This document shows positions 1 through 6,807 of a stretch of DNA of 8,409 nt, one piece after another. The stretch lies in contig CACZHN010000106.1 of assembly GCA_902780985.1 (NCBI GenBank), forward strand, positions 1 to 8,409, in the 5' to 3' direction. The notes under the pieces were generated by a model, which had not been told where the DNA came from, ran no database searches, and saw only the letters and a program-made list of their open reading frames with translations. Source of the DNA: an uncultured Lachnospiraceae bacterium. GTDB lineage: Bacteria; Bacillota_A; Clostridia; Lachnospirales; Lachnospiraceae. The position numbers and the translations under genes were made by a program. Position 1 is the first letter of the stretch. Every line of letters begins with the position of its first letter.

Positions 1-1
1 C

Positions 2-598
2 TTTTTTATCATTCTTCTTATTTACATGTTGTGGCTTCTGAATGAGTTCCGTGAATCTATTGCCGATGCCGAGGAAAAGGCTAATACTGATGTTCTTACA
101 GGACTTTATAACCGCCGTGGTTTTGGAATGTTCTTCGAGGATTATTACAACGAATGCAAGATGAAGCGTACGGGACTTGCCGTATTCCTTATAGATATGG
201 ACAACATGAAGACCATCAACGATACTCTCGGACACGACGAAGGCGACTACTGCTTATGCACCATCGCACATGCCATGAAACAGGCTGCAAACTCCGATGA
301 GATCTGCATACGTTCCGGAGGTGACGAATTCGTGGTTCTGGCAAAGGACTATGACGAGGCAAAGATCGAACGTTATATCACGGATCTGAGACATGCCATC
401 GCACTGAAGAGACGAACAGACGGAAAGGCGTATGATATATCCGTCAGTGTGGGATGTTATATGCAGGTACCGACGGATGATGGAATAAATCCGACGGAGG
501 CTGCGGAGAGGTTCCTCCGCTTTGCTGATACCGAGATGTACATAGAGAAAAAAGAACACAAGAAGGCTCTGAAAGAAGAAAAAGAAAAAAGTAACTAA
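2..598 (+). CDS. Diguanylate cyclase, GGDEF domain, membrane-anchored (5'-truncated by window edge)
   Basis: GGDEF enzymes condense two GTP into the second messenger c-di-GMP. The frame is open to the left edge, so the gene starts outside the window; the ATG at 26 is internal. The first visible residues (FFIILLIYMLWLL) are the end of a transmembrane helix, followed by a short linker and a complete GGDEF domain. Visible motifs are DVLTGLYNRRGF at the domain start, the metal/GTP region DMDNMKTINDTLGH, an intact GGDEF signature at nt 317-331, and the closing ADTEMY. The usual inhibitory I-site (RxxD five residues before GGDEF) reads NSDE here, so product inhibition at that site is probably absent. 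The tail is Lys/Glu-rich. Any sensor domain lies outside the window. The gene is convergent with rlmH and is followed by a terminator. Active catalysis is inferred from the intact signature. Confidence 0.93.
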   Translation, partial: FFIILLIYMLWLLNEFRESIADAEEKANTDVLTGLYNRRGFGMFFEDYYNECKMKRTGLAVFLIDMDNMKTINDTLGHDEGDYCLCTIAHAMKQAANSDEICIRSGGDEFVVLAKDYDEAKIERYITDLRHAIALKRRTDGKAYDISVSVGCYMQVPTDDGINPTEAAERFLRFADTEMYIEKKEHKKALKEEKEKSN

Positions 599-636
599 GG
601 TTTGGAATTGATAAAACGTCCAACCGCAAAATAAAA

Positions 637-680
637 CCCTTGAGACCAGCTCATTGAAGGCCGGCTCAAGGGCTTTTTTT
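637..680 (+). terminator. Rho-independent terminator, probably bidirectional
   Basis: Arms CCCTTGAG (637-644) and CTCAAGGG (665-672) pair perfectly. They are extended inward by an imperfect CCAG/CCGG stretch and followed by seven T at 674-680. This ends the GGDEF gene 39 nt after its stop. On the other strand the same hairpin is followed by TTTTATTTT (complement of 628-636), so it can also end the convergent rlmH operon. Confidence 0.88.
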
Positions 681-688
681 GCGTTCGG

Positions 689-716
689 ACGTAATTCACA
701 TTACGTTATTTTTCTT
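689..716 (+). other. Small AT-rich hairpin between convergent genes
   Basis: ACGTAAT (689-695) and ATTACGT (700-706) form a perfect 7-bp stem with a 4-nt loop, followed by a T-rich stretch on the + strand (707-716). It could be a backup terminator for read-through from the left. The low GC of the stem makes this weak. Nothing else is visible in 599-733. Confidence 0.4.
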
Positions 717-733
717 CTGAATATCCGCTGGTA

Positions 734-1213
734 TTATTTGTGATATGGTTCTCCGGATATTATGCGGTAGCTGCGGTATATCTGTTCGAGGAGGATGACT
801 CGCATCAGCTGGTGCGGGAATGTCATCTTGGAGAAGCTCAGGTGGAATTTTGCTGCTGAGATTACTTCGTCAGCAAGACCCAGAGAGCCTCCGATCACAA
901 ACTGGATATGGCTGGTTCCGCTTATGCCGAGAGAGTCTATCTTCTTGGCAAGTTCTACGGAATCAATTTCCTTACCGTTTATCTCCAGAGTTATCACATA
1001 GGCTTTATCATCAATGTACCTGAGGATCTTCTCTCCTTCTTTGCGCTTTATCTCTGTCTCGAGGGCAGGGCTCGCATTTTCCGGAGTCTTTTCGTCCTGA
1101 ACCTCTATTATGTTCAGGCTGCAGTACTTCGAAAGCCTCTTCTTATATTCTTCCAACGCGTCACGGTAAAACTTTTCTTTGATCTTACCTACGCATACGA
1201 TATCTATTTTCAA
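734..1213 (-). CDS. rlmH: 23S rRNA (pseudouridine1915-N3)-methyltransferase RlmH
   Basis: RlmH is a SPOUT methyltransferase that uses SAM to methylate N3 of pseudouridine 1915 in helix 69 of 23S rRNA, acting on the assembled 70S ribosome. I choose the TTG at 1213, which gives 159 residues, the usual family length. It reads MKIDIVCVGKIKEKF and has a purine-rich site (GGAAGAGAG, complement of 1219-1227) just upstream. A longer frame from the TTG at 1237 would add eight residues lying inside the preceding gene and has no family support. Visible are the SAM-binding knot FVIGGSLGL (about residues 105-113), MTFPHQLMRVILLEQIYR (130-147) and the C-terminal GEPYHK. It starts 2 nt after the stop of the purF-like gene, so the two are probably translationally coupled. 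It is the last gene of the operon. The identity is secure. Confidence 0.96.
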   Translation of the reverse strand: MKIDIVCVGKIKEKFYRDALEEYKKRLSKYCSLNIIEVQDEKTPENASPALETEIKRKEGEKILRYIDDKAYVITLEINGKEIDSVELAKKIDSLGISGTSHIQFVIGGSLGLADEVISAAKFHLSFSKMTFPHQLMRVILLEQIYRSYRIISGEPYHK

Positions 1214-1215
1214 TC

Positions 1216-2634
1216 TTACTCTCTTCCGTCCCAGCAATATGTGCAGAGCTTGTCTCTGTCAAGTCCGGATGCTGCGATCATATCGTCAAGTCTGTTGAAG
1301 CTCAGTGATGTGAAGTTAAGCTTCTGTCTGATCTTCTCGAGCATGTTGTGATAACGATCGGAATCAGGATTTGCATAATCATCGAGAACTGTTCTCTCTA
1401 CCTGCTCTCCTTCTTCCTCAGCAATAACACGACGTGTTATAAGTTCCATTTCCGAATTGGAACGCGAGAAGTTGATGTACTTACATCCGAAAAGAAGCGG
1501 AGGACATGCAGGTCTGATATGAACTTCCTTAGCCCCGCTCTCATACAGGAACTCTGTGGTCTCACGAAGCTGTGTACCTCTTACGATGGAGTCATCGATT
1601 ATGAGGAGCTTCTTGTTATCTATAAGTTCATGAACAGGAATAAGCTTCATCTTTGCGATGAGATTTCTCTTGTTCTGATGTGTCGGCATAAATGAACGCG
1701 GCCATGTCGGTGTGTACTTGATGAAAGGTCTTGAGAATGGAACCTCGCACTCATTTGCATAACCGATGGCATGTGCTGTACCGGAATCGGGAACGCCGGC
1801 TACAACATCGATATCCTGCTTTGTAAGCTGATCACGCTGAGCCATCTTAGCTCCGCAGCGGTAACGCATTTCCTCTACAGATACGCCTTCATAATGTGAT
1901 GAAGGATAACCGTAGTAGATCCAGAGGAATGTACAGATACGCATCTTCTCGCCCGGCTTCTCAAGAGTCACAACGCCTTCCGGTGTCATAACACAGATTT
2001 CTCCCGGTCCCATTTCCCTGAAATCTCTGTATCCGAGATTGAGGTATGCATGGCTTTCGAAAGTTGCGCAGTAACCTTCATCCTTCTTACCGATGATGAT
2101 CGGAGTTCTGCCGTACTTATCTCTTGCGAGATAGATGCAGTCAGGTGTAAGGATGAGGATCGTCATGGATCCTTCTATTCTCTCCTGGGCATACTTGATA
2201 CCCTCGATGATATTGTCTTTCTGATTGATTATAGCTGCAGTGAGCTCTGTCTTGTTGATGTCGCCGTCTGTCATTTCAAAGAAATGCGATGCGCCGTTCT
2301 TGAAGATCTCTGCAACAAGGTCATCGGAATTGTTGATTTTTCCGACTGTTACTATAGCGTAAGTTCCGTGATGTGAACGTACGAGAAGCGGCTGTGGATC
2401 GTAATCCGAAATGCTTCCGATTCCCAGATGTCCCTTCATTTCGTGTACGTCGCTCATGAACTTAGTTCTGAACGGGGAATGCTCTATACTGTGAATAGCT
2501 CTGTCGAAGCCATTTTCCTTTCCGTATACTGCAAGACCACCACGTCTGGTTCCCAGATGTGAATGATAGTCTGTTCCGTAAAATAAATCGAATACACAAT
2601 CTTCTTTGAGTGCTGTAGCAAAAAATCCGCCCAT
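1216..2634 (-). CDS. PurF-like amidophosphoribosyltransferase paralogue with degenerate glutaminase site
   Basis: Canonical PurF makes 5-phosphoribosylamine from PRPP and glutamine, the first step of purine synthesis. This 472-residue protein has the same two-domain layout: an N-terminal class II glutaminase fold (about 1-230) and a type I phosphoribosyltransferase domain with the PRPP signature LLIIDDSIVRGT (343-354) and GVPDSG (280-285). The expected 4Fe-4S ligands of B. subtilis-type PurF are present: Cys234, Cys384, Cys464 and Cys467. The N-terminus reads MGGFF where a processed active-site Cys (CGVFG) is expected. The glutamine-binding GHxRYST is GHLGIGS (68-74), HNG is TVG (96-98), and LQHRGQESAG is LGTRRGGLAV. 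Glutaminase activity is therefore doubtful, while PRPP binding looks intact. The start is supported by AAGGGAGA (complement of 2641-2648) six nt upstream. The gap to fprA is 18 nt. The true reaction is unknown; use of free ammonia or another acceptor is possible. Confidence 0.88.
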   Translation of the reverse strand: MGGFFATALKEDCVFDLFYGTDYHSHLGTRRGGLAVYGKENGFDRAIHSIEHSPFRTKFMSDVHEMKGHLGIGSISDYDPQPLLVRSHHGTYAIVTVGKINNSDDLVAEIFKNGASHFFEMTDGDINKTELTAAIINQKDNIIEGIKYAQERIEGSMTILILTPDCIYLARDKYGRTPIIIGKKDEGYCATFESHAYLNLGYRDFREMGPGEICVMTPEGVVTLEKPGEKMRICTFLWIYYGYPSSHYEGVSVEEMRYRCGAKMAQRDQLTKQDIDVVAGVPDSGTAHAIGYANECEVPFSRPFIKYTPTWPRSFMPTHQNKRNLIAKMKLIPVHELIDNKKLLIIDDSIVRGTQLRETTEFLYESGAKEVHIRPACPPLLFGCKYINFSRSNSEMELITRRVIAEEEGEQVERTVLDDYANPDSDRYHNMLEKIRQKLNFTSLSFNRLDDMIAASGLDRDKLCTYCWDGRE

Positions 2635-2652
2635 TATTAATCTCCCTTGATT

Positions 2653-3831
2653 TTACTTACCTGCGGCAACAACTGCCATTGCAAGTTCTTCAAGCTTAGG
2701 GATATCTTCATCCTTAAGGCTTGACTTTATCGTTACGACCGGATCGATGATCGTAATGTTCTTCATAGGTTCAACCAGAGATTTCATCGTCTTTGCAGCA
2801 GTCGGTCCCCAGGAACCGTTCTCAAGAAATGCAACTGCTCTGTTCTGATATGTCTTGTATGTTAAATGTGTGAGGAAGTCATGCATCGGAAGGAATACTC
2901 CTCCGTCATAACTTGATGCGCAAAGCACCATTCTGTCATATCTGAAAGCGTCCTCTACACACTCTGCCATATCTTCTCTGCAAAGGTCGCTGATAGCAAC
3001 CTTCTCGCCCATAGCGGTGAGAATCTCTGCCAGTTTCTTAGCAGCCTTCTCTGTATTTCCGTGGATAGATGCGTATGCGATAAATACACCCTTATCCTCG
3101 GCCTGATAGCTGCTCCATGTATTGTAAGTATTGATGTAATACTCAAGATCGGAATCAAGTACAGGACCATGAAGCGGACAGATCTTCTCGATGTCGAGAG
3201 TTGCTGCCTTCTTAAGAAGATTCTGTACAGGCATTCCGTACTTTCCTACTATTCCGAAGTAGTAACGTCTTGCTTCGCAAGCCCATCCTTCTTCGTTCTC
3301 GTCTTCCTTGCAGATAGCACCGAACTTGCCAAATGCATCCGCTGAGAAGAATACCTTCTCGCTTGATTCATACGTCATCATTACTTCAGGCCAATGGATC
3401 ATAGGCGTAAGGAAAAATGTAAGGGTATGGGATCCCAGTGACAGGGTATCGCCTTCCTTAACTACTATACTCTTTTCGGAAAGATCCACGTTCATGAACT
3501 GTGGTATCATGGCAAATGTCTTCGCAGTACTTACGATCTGCGCATTTGGATATGCCTTGATAGTAGCTGCAAGGCTTCCCGAATGATCAGGCTCAAGATG
3601 CTGTACAACGATGTAATCCAGATCTCTTCCGTTAAGTTCCGTCTTAAGATTGTTCAGGAACTCTTCTGTCTTATGAGCATCAACCGTATCCATAACGGCA
3701 GTCTTCTCATCCAGAATAAGATATGAATTATAAGCCATTCCTTCCGGAACTATATACTGACTCTCGAAAAGATCGAGTTCAAGGTCATCTACTCCGACGT
3801 AACGGATTGCATCTGAAACTGAATTTACCAT
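2653..3831 (-). CDS. fprA: Flavodiiron protein (A-type flavoprotein, O2/NO reductase)
   Basis: Cytoplasmic flavodiiron proteins reduce O2 to water and/or NO to N2O, protecting anaerobes; electrons usually come from rubredoxin or a related carrier. The 392-residue protein has an N-terminal metallo-beta-lactamase-like diiron domain and a C-terminal flavodoxin domain (about 249-392). All diiron ligands are visible: His78, Glu80 and Asp82 in HLEPDH, then His146, Asp165 and His221. The FMN phosphate loop is ASIHGNTEKAA (254-264). No fused rubredoxin domain is present. I choose the ATG at 3831, because it has a strong GGAGGGGG (complement of 3837-3844) and gives the family N-terminus MVNSVSDAIRYVGVDD. 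The frame stays open to an ATG at 3900, but those 23 residues have no good ribosome site, overlap a leader hairpin and are not typical of the family. It is the first gene of the fprA, purF-like, rlmH operon. Confidence 0.95.
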   Translation of the reverse strand: MVNSVSDAIRYVGVDDLELDLFESQYIVPEGMAYNSYLILDEKTAVMDTVDAHKTEEFLNNLKTELNGRDLDYIVVQHLEPDHSGSLAATIKAYPNAQIVSTAKTFAMIPQFMNVDLSEKSIVVKEGDTLSLGSHTLTFFLTPMIHWPEVMMTYESSEKVFFSADAFGKFGAICKEDENEEGWACEARRYYFGIVGKYGMPVQNLLKKAATLDIEKICPLHGPVLDSDLEYYINTYNTWSSYQAEDKGVFIAYASIHGNTEKAAKKLAEILTAMGEKVAISDLCREDMAECVEDAFRYDRMVLCASSYDGGVFLPMHDFLTHLTYKTYQNRAVAFLENGSWGPTAAKTMKSLVEPMKNITIIDPVVTIKSSLKDEDIPKLEELAMAVVAAGK

Positions 3832-3836
3832 GTATT

Positions 3837-3844
3837 CCCCCTCC
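3837..3844 (-). promoter_or_regulatory. Ribosome binding site that fixes the fprA start
   Basis: The - strand reads GGAGGGGGAATACATG, a strong Shine-Dalgarno at normal spacing before the ATG at 3831. It selects this start over the in-frame ATG at 3900. Confidence 0.85.
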
Positions 3845-3879
3845 GAATTTTGTATTAAATATTTGTCTGTGTTTCGGCA

Positions 3880-3898
3880 GGCTTTTTCTAAAAAAGCC
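3880..3898 (-). other. Leader hairpin upstream of fprA
   Basis: GGCTTTTT and AAAAAGCC form a perfect 8-bp stem with a 3-nt loop in the proposed 5' untranslated region of fprA, about 36 nt before the ribosome binding site. It has no following T-run that would make it a terminator. A role in mRNA stability is possible; no ligand-binding structure is recognised. Confidence 0.5.
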
Positions 3899-3907
3899 AT
3901 ACACTAC

Positions 3908-3936
3908 TTTTTACCATAAAATAGATTTTTCATCAA
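3908..3936 (-). promoter_or_regulatory. Candidate promoter of the fprA operon
   Basis: On the - strand, TTGATG (complement of 3931-3936) and TAAAAA (complement of 3908-3913) are separated by 17 nt, with a TGG just before the -10 (extended -10 type). The match is moderate, but it lies in the only sizeable gap upstream of fprA (3832-3970), so the operon probably has its own start, with possible read-through from copA. Confidence 0.5.
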
Positions 3937-3946
3937 CAGGAAATTT

Positions 3947-3968
3947 TGACCCCCGGGGACGGGGGTCA
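3947..3968 (-). repeat. GC-rich hairpin after copA, sharing the REP-like core
   Basis: TGACCCCCG (3947-3955) and CGGGGGTCA (3960-3968) form a perfect 9-bp stem with a 4-nt loop, beginning 2 nt after the copA stop. On the copA strand it is followed by AAAATTT, not a T-run, so it is a poor intrinsic terminator but may protect the 3' end. Its 15-base segment CCCGGGGACGGGGGT (3952-3966) recurs exactly in both arms of the large palindrome at 8267-8381, marking it as a copy of a dispersed repeat. Confidence 0.75.
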
Positions 3969-3970
3969 TT

Positions 3971-4180
3971 TTACTCTATGCCGATTACTTCGTAATCTTT
4001 ATCTGTAACTGCTTTTGTAAGCACGTCATCGCTTACGTCGGATGATAATGTAACTACTGCTGTACCGGCTTCGTGGCTTACTGCTGCGCTTTCAACTCCG
4101 TCAAGAGCCTCAAGGGCTTTCTTTACGGTTGCTTCGCAGTGACCGCACATCATTCCTTCGATCTTGATTGTTTTTTCCAT
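3971..4180 (-). CDS. Possible internal translation start giving a free CopZ-like copper chaperone (69 aa)
   Basis: The C-terminal HMA domain of CopA begins [15 protein letters not shown] at Met808, directly after the linker. An ATG at 4180 has GAGGA (complement of 4191-4195) ten nt upstream. Initiation there would give exactly 69 residues, the length of stand-alone CopZ proteins such as that of B. subtilis. E. coli is known to make a CopZ-like protein from copA by ribosomal frameshifting, so producing a chaperone from a copA gene has precedent. Here the route would be internal initiation, or the domain may simply be fused. A former separate copZ joined to copA is an alternative reading. The domain is certain; its separate production is inference. 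Confidence 0.4.
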   Translation of the reverse strand: MEKTIKIEGMMCGHCEATVKKALEALDGVESAAVSHEAGTAVVTLSSDVSDDVLTKAVTDKDYEVIGIE

Positions 4181-6601
4181 AGTGGATTTTTCCTCGCTTT
4201 CTTCTGTATCTGTTATTTCATTCTTATCTTCATTTCTGACAGCCTCAGACTTTGTCTCTGTCATGTCTCCGTCTCCGGACTTACCGAGTTTCACCAGGTT
4301 AAGTCTGAGAGCATTCATGCATACGCAGAAGCTGGAAAGGCTCATAGCCGCTGCTCCGTACATAGGCTTCATGGCAAACCCGTACAGTCCGATGGCCATC
4401 GGGATACATACTATATTGTATATAAATGCCCAGAACAGGTTTTCATGTATATTTCTTATGGTAGCTTTACTGAGGCGAATACCGCGCACCACATCCATAA
4501 GACTGTTCTTCATAAGGACCATGTCCGCCGCATCAACCGCTACATCGGCTCCCGCACCTATGGCGGCTCCGATATCGGCTCTTGTAAGTGCCGGTGCATC
4601 GTTGATGCCGTCACCCACCATCATGACCTTGCCTTCTGACATAAGTTCTGCCACTGCATTTTCCTTACCCTCGGGAAGTACGCCGGCGATGACCTTATCT
4701 ACTCCCGCAACTTTTCCTACAGCCTCAGCCGTTCTCTCATTATCTCCGGTGAGCATGACCACCTTAAGCCCCATGGCCTTCAGCTCGCTTATAGCCTGCG
4801 CGCTGTCTTCCTTCACGGTATCCGCCACGGCGATGATACCAAGAAGCTTCGAATCCTCCGCAAAAAGCAGCGGAGTCTTTCCTTCGGAAGCCAGACGGTC
4901 TATCTCTGATCTGTCTTTTGCGGATATTTCTGCCACCTTACTTATATAAGAGAGATTTCCGCCGTATATCGCTTTACCCTTAAGACTTCCTCTCAGACCG
5001 TTTCCCGGGAGAGCTTCAAAATCCGTAATATCGTATAAACCTTTATTCTTATCGCCGCCGGTCTTGGCAGTTTTCGTATCCCAATACTCCACCACTGCCT
5101 TGGCAAGGGGATGCTCGGAATATCTTTCCAGCGATGCAGCAAGCTTAAGCAGTTCATTCGAATTACTTCCCACCGAAACACCTGATGCCGCACCGGTTGC
5201 TTCGATCACATCCGTAACCTCCGGCTCGCCCTTCGTGATAGTTCCGGTCTTATCCAAAACTACCGTGCTTATCCTGCCGGTCTCTTCCAGCGACTGAGCC
5301 GTCTTATAGAGGATACCCCTCTTCGCTCCCACGCCGCTTCCGACCATTATCGCCACCGGAGTGGCAAGTCCCAGCGCACACGGGCAGCTGATAACCAGCA
5401 CCGATATAGCTCGCGCGATGGAGAAACCTACATCCCTTCCCGCAATCATCCATCCGATAAATGTAATGACCGCTATCATTATAACCGCAGGAACAAATAC
5501 TCCCGATACTTTATCCGCAATCCTGGCAAGGGGTGCCTTCGTAGCCGAGGCCTCGCTTACCATCTGAATTATCTTAGAAAGAGTCGTATCTCTTCCGACC
5601 CTCGTAGCAACGCATTCAATATATCCGCCGGTATTGATGGTGGCCGCCGAAACCCGGTCTCCCACCAGCTTATCCACAGGGATACTTTCTCCTGTCAGCG
5701 CGGATTCGTTTATGGCCGTTGAGCCCGACACAATCTCGCCGTCTACGGGGATGCTCTCTCCCGGCTTAACTATGAATATATCTCCAACCTTAACTTCCGC
5801 CACCGGCACGGATCTTTCCGAACCGTCAACTGTCTTTATCACCGCAGTTTCAGGTGCCAGCTTCATAAGGCTCTTCAGTGCCGATGTGGTCTTTCCTTTT
5901 GATATGGCTTCCAGAAGCTTACCTACGGTTATGAGGGTAACTATCATTGCCGCCGATTCAAAGTAGAGATTCATGCTGTAGGAATGAAGAGCCTCCATGT
6001 CGCCCCTTCCCTGAGCATCCATCATCAGGAAAAGTTCTACCAAGCTGTATCCGAAGGACGCCGCGCTTCCCATTGCCACCAGGGTATCCATGTTCGGAGC
6101 CCCGTGCAACACGCTCCTTGTACCGCTTATAAAAAACTTTTTATTTATATTCATCACTATAAGAGCGAGAAGCATTTCCACCGTGGCAAGTGCCACGTGG
6201 TTCTCCAGAATCTTAAAAGGCACCGGCCAGCCCCACATCATATGCCCCATGGATAGATACATCAGTATAAGGAGAAATGCAACGGAACTCACCAGACGTT
6301 TCTTCAGCACCGGAGTTTCCTTATCCCGCAGAGCTTCCTCCTCTTCCGCATAAAGAGACTTACCGTCAGACACGGAACCATCCGAAAAAGAGGGACTCTC
6401 GTTCCCTCTCTTTATCGCTCCGTATCCCGCAGCCTCAACGGCTTTGATGATCTCGGCACTGTCGGCACTGCCTTCCACCGACATTGAATTTGTAAGCAGG
6501 CTTACCGCACAGCTGTCCACGCCCGGAAGCTTCGAAACCGCTTTCTCCACTCTGGCCTGGCAGGCCGCACAGCTCATACCTGTAATATTATACTGATCCA
6601 A
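3971..6601 (-). CDS. copA: Copper-exporting P1B-type ATPase CopA with N- and C-terminal heavy-metal-binding domains
   Basis: CopA pumps Cu(I) out of the cytoplasm using ATP. The 876 residues contain an N-terminal HMA domain with GMSCAAC (8-14), a membrane region from about residue 103, the actuator TGES (303-306), the metal-site CPC (406-408), the phosphorylated DKTGT (Asp450), the HP motif (497-498) of P1B pumps and GDGINDAP (663-670). Tyr728-Asn729 and Met753/Ser757 match the other Cu(I)-site residues in the last two helices. After an acidic linker (about 774-806) comes a second HMA domain with GMMCGHC (816-822), resembling free CopZ. The start is a TTG with GAGGTG (complement of 6609-6614) seven nt upstream, giving the normal HMA N-terminus. 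The promoter at 6624-6653 is nearly consensus and contains a palindrome, suggesting metal-responsive repression. No copY or csoR gene is in the window. Confidence 0.96.
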   Translation of the reverse strand: MDQYNITGMSCAACQARVEKAVSKLPGVDSCAVSLLTNSMSVEGSADSAEIIKAVEAAGYGAIKRGNESPSFSDGSVSDGKSLYAEEEEALRDKETPVLKKRLVSSVAFLLILMYLSMGHMMWGWPVPFKILENHVALATVEMLLALIVMNINKKFFISGTRSVLHGAPNMDTLVAMGSAASFGYSLVELFLMMDAQGRGDMEALHSYSMNLYFESAAMIVTLITVGKLLEAISKGKTTSALKSLMKLAPETAVIKTVDGSERSVPVAEVKVGDIFIVKPGESIPVDGEIVSGSTAINESALTGESIPVDKLVGDRVSAATINTGGYIECVATRVGRDTTLSKIIQMVSEASATKAPLARIADKVSGVFVPAVIMIAVITFIGWMIAGRDVGFSIARAISVLVISCPCALGLATPVAIMVGSGVGAKRGILYKTAQSLEETGRISTVVLDKTGTITKGEPEVTDVIEATGAASGVSVGSNSNELLKLAASLERYSEHPLAKAVVEYWDTKTAKTGGDKNKGLYDITDFEALPGNGLRGSLKGKAIYGGNLSYISKVAEISAKDRSEIDRLASEGKTPLLFAEDSKLLGIIAVADTVKEDSAQAISELKAMGLKVVMLTGDNERTAEAVGKVAGVDKVIAGVLPEGKENAVAELMSEGKVMMVGDGINDAPALTRADIGAAIGAGADVAVDAADMVLMKNSLMDVVRGIRLSKATIRNIHENLFWAFIYNIVCIPMAIGLYGFAMKPMYGAAAMSLSSFCVCMNALRLNLVKLGKSGDGDMTETKSEAVRNEDKNEITDTEESEEKSTMEKTIKIEGMMCGHCEATVKKALEALDGVESAAVSHEAGTAVVTLSSDVSDDVLTKAVTDKDYEVIGIE

Positions 6602-6608
6602 TGCTCTT

Positions 6609-6614
6609 CACCTC
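6609..6614 (-). promoter_or_regulatory. Ribosome binding site supporting the TTG start of copA
   Basis: The - strand has GAGGTG followed by seven nt and TTG at 6601. This is a strong match to the anti-Shine-Dalgarno sequence and justifies the non-ATG start. Confidence 0.8.
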
Positions 6615-6623
6615 TACTCGTTA

Positions 6624-6653
6624 ATTATACTGTTAGCTATATCTAACTGTCAA
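6624..6653 (-). promoter_or_regulatory. Strong sigma-A type promoter of copA
   Basis: On the - strand, a perfect TTGACA (complement of 6648-6653) and a perfect TATAAT (complement of 6624-6629) are separated by 18 nt, shortly upstream of the copA ribosome binding site. Both hexamers match consensus, so the promoter would be strong unless repressed. Confidence 0.88.
6632..6647. promoter_or_regulatory. Candidate operator: palindrome in the copA promoter spacer
   Basis: GTTAGCTATATCTAAC matches its reverse complement at 14 of 16 positions and fills the space between the copA -35 and -10. A repressor bound here would block RNA polymerase. It does not match the CopY consensus TACAnnTGTA, and I do not recognise it as a known CsoR site, so the regulator is unknown. 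Confidence 0.6.
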
Positions 6654-6660
6654 CATGAAG

Positions 6661-6694
6661 AATAGGGCGCCCATCTACGAATGGACGCCCTATT
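6661..6694. repeat. Long near-perfect hairpin in the divergent intergenic region
   Basis: AATAGGGCG (6661-6669) pairs with CGCCCTATT (6686-6694), and CCAT pairs with ATGG inside it, with one C/A mismatch and a 6-nt loop. Neither side has a T-run and no gene ends here, so it is not an obvious terminator. It sits 7 bp upstream of the copA -35. A REP-like or MITE-like repeat copy is the likeliest reading. Confidence 0.65.
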
Positions 6695-6707
6695 CCCGGG
6701 ACAAGTG

Positions 6708-6725
6708 TGTGGACTGTCGTCCACA
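6708..6725. other. Hairpin TGTGGAC / GTCCACA
   Basis: A perfect 7-bp stem with a 4-nt TGTC loop, 13 bp after the previous hairpin. The purpose is unknown; it may belong to the same repeat unit. Confidence 0.5.
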
Positions 6726-6728
6726 AAT

Positions 6729-6789
6729 ATGATTGGAGAATCATAAACATCACAAATACTGTAAAACAGTCTGTATGTTTGTAATGATT
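6729..6789. other. Nested dyads with mutually exclusive pairing
   Basis: ATGATT (6729-6734) can pair with AATCAT (6739-6744), which can instead pair with ATGATT (6784-6789). The larger fold continues with AAACAT (6745-6750) against ATGTTT (6775-6780), apart from a 3-nt bulge, and ends in ACTGT-AAA-ACAGT (6758-6770). It lies upstream of both promoters proposed here, so it may act as DNA or belong to an unrecognised transcript. Confidence 0.4.
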
Positions 6790-6807
6790 ATACGATAAAA
6801 AATTAGT

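Noticed and set aside
908..1351. 147-codon + strand frame across rlmH and the end of the purF-like gene
   Set aside because: It is antisense to two conserved genes, shows no recognisable domain and has no ribosome binding site.
3832..3900. N-terminal extension of fprA from the ATG at 3900
   Set aside because: There is no good ribosome binding site, it overlaps a hairpin and probable leader, and the residues are not typical of flavodiiron proteins. The ATG at 3831 has a strong site.
3947..3968. Intrinsic terminator of copA
   Set aside because: The hairpin is strong, but on the copA strand it is followed by AAAATTT, not a T-run. I kept it as a repeat or 3' structure only.
4164..4949. Long open frame (261 codons) on the + strand inside copA
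   Set aside because: It is antisense to a fully motif-supported CopA. The Ser/Ala/Thr/Pro-rich translation is typical of a complementary frame of a GC-rich gene.
6632..6647. CopY/BlaI-type operator
   Set aside because: The TACAnnTGTA box is absent. It is reported only as an unassigned palindrome.
6661..6789. CRISPR array or riboswitch
   Set aside because: The hairpins differ in sequence, there is no repeat-spacer periodicity, and no known riboswitch consensus is recognised.
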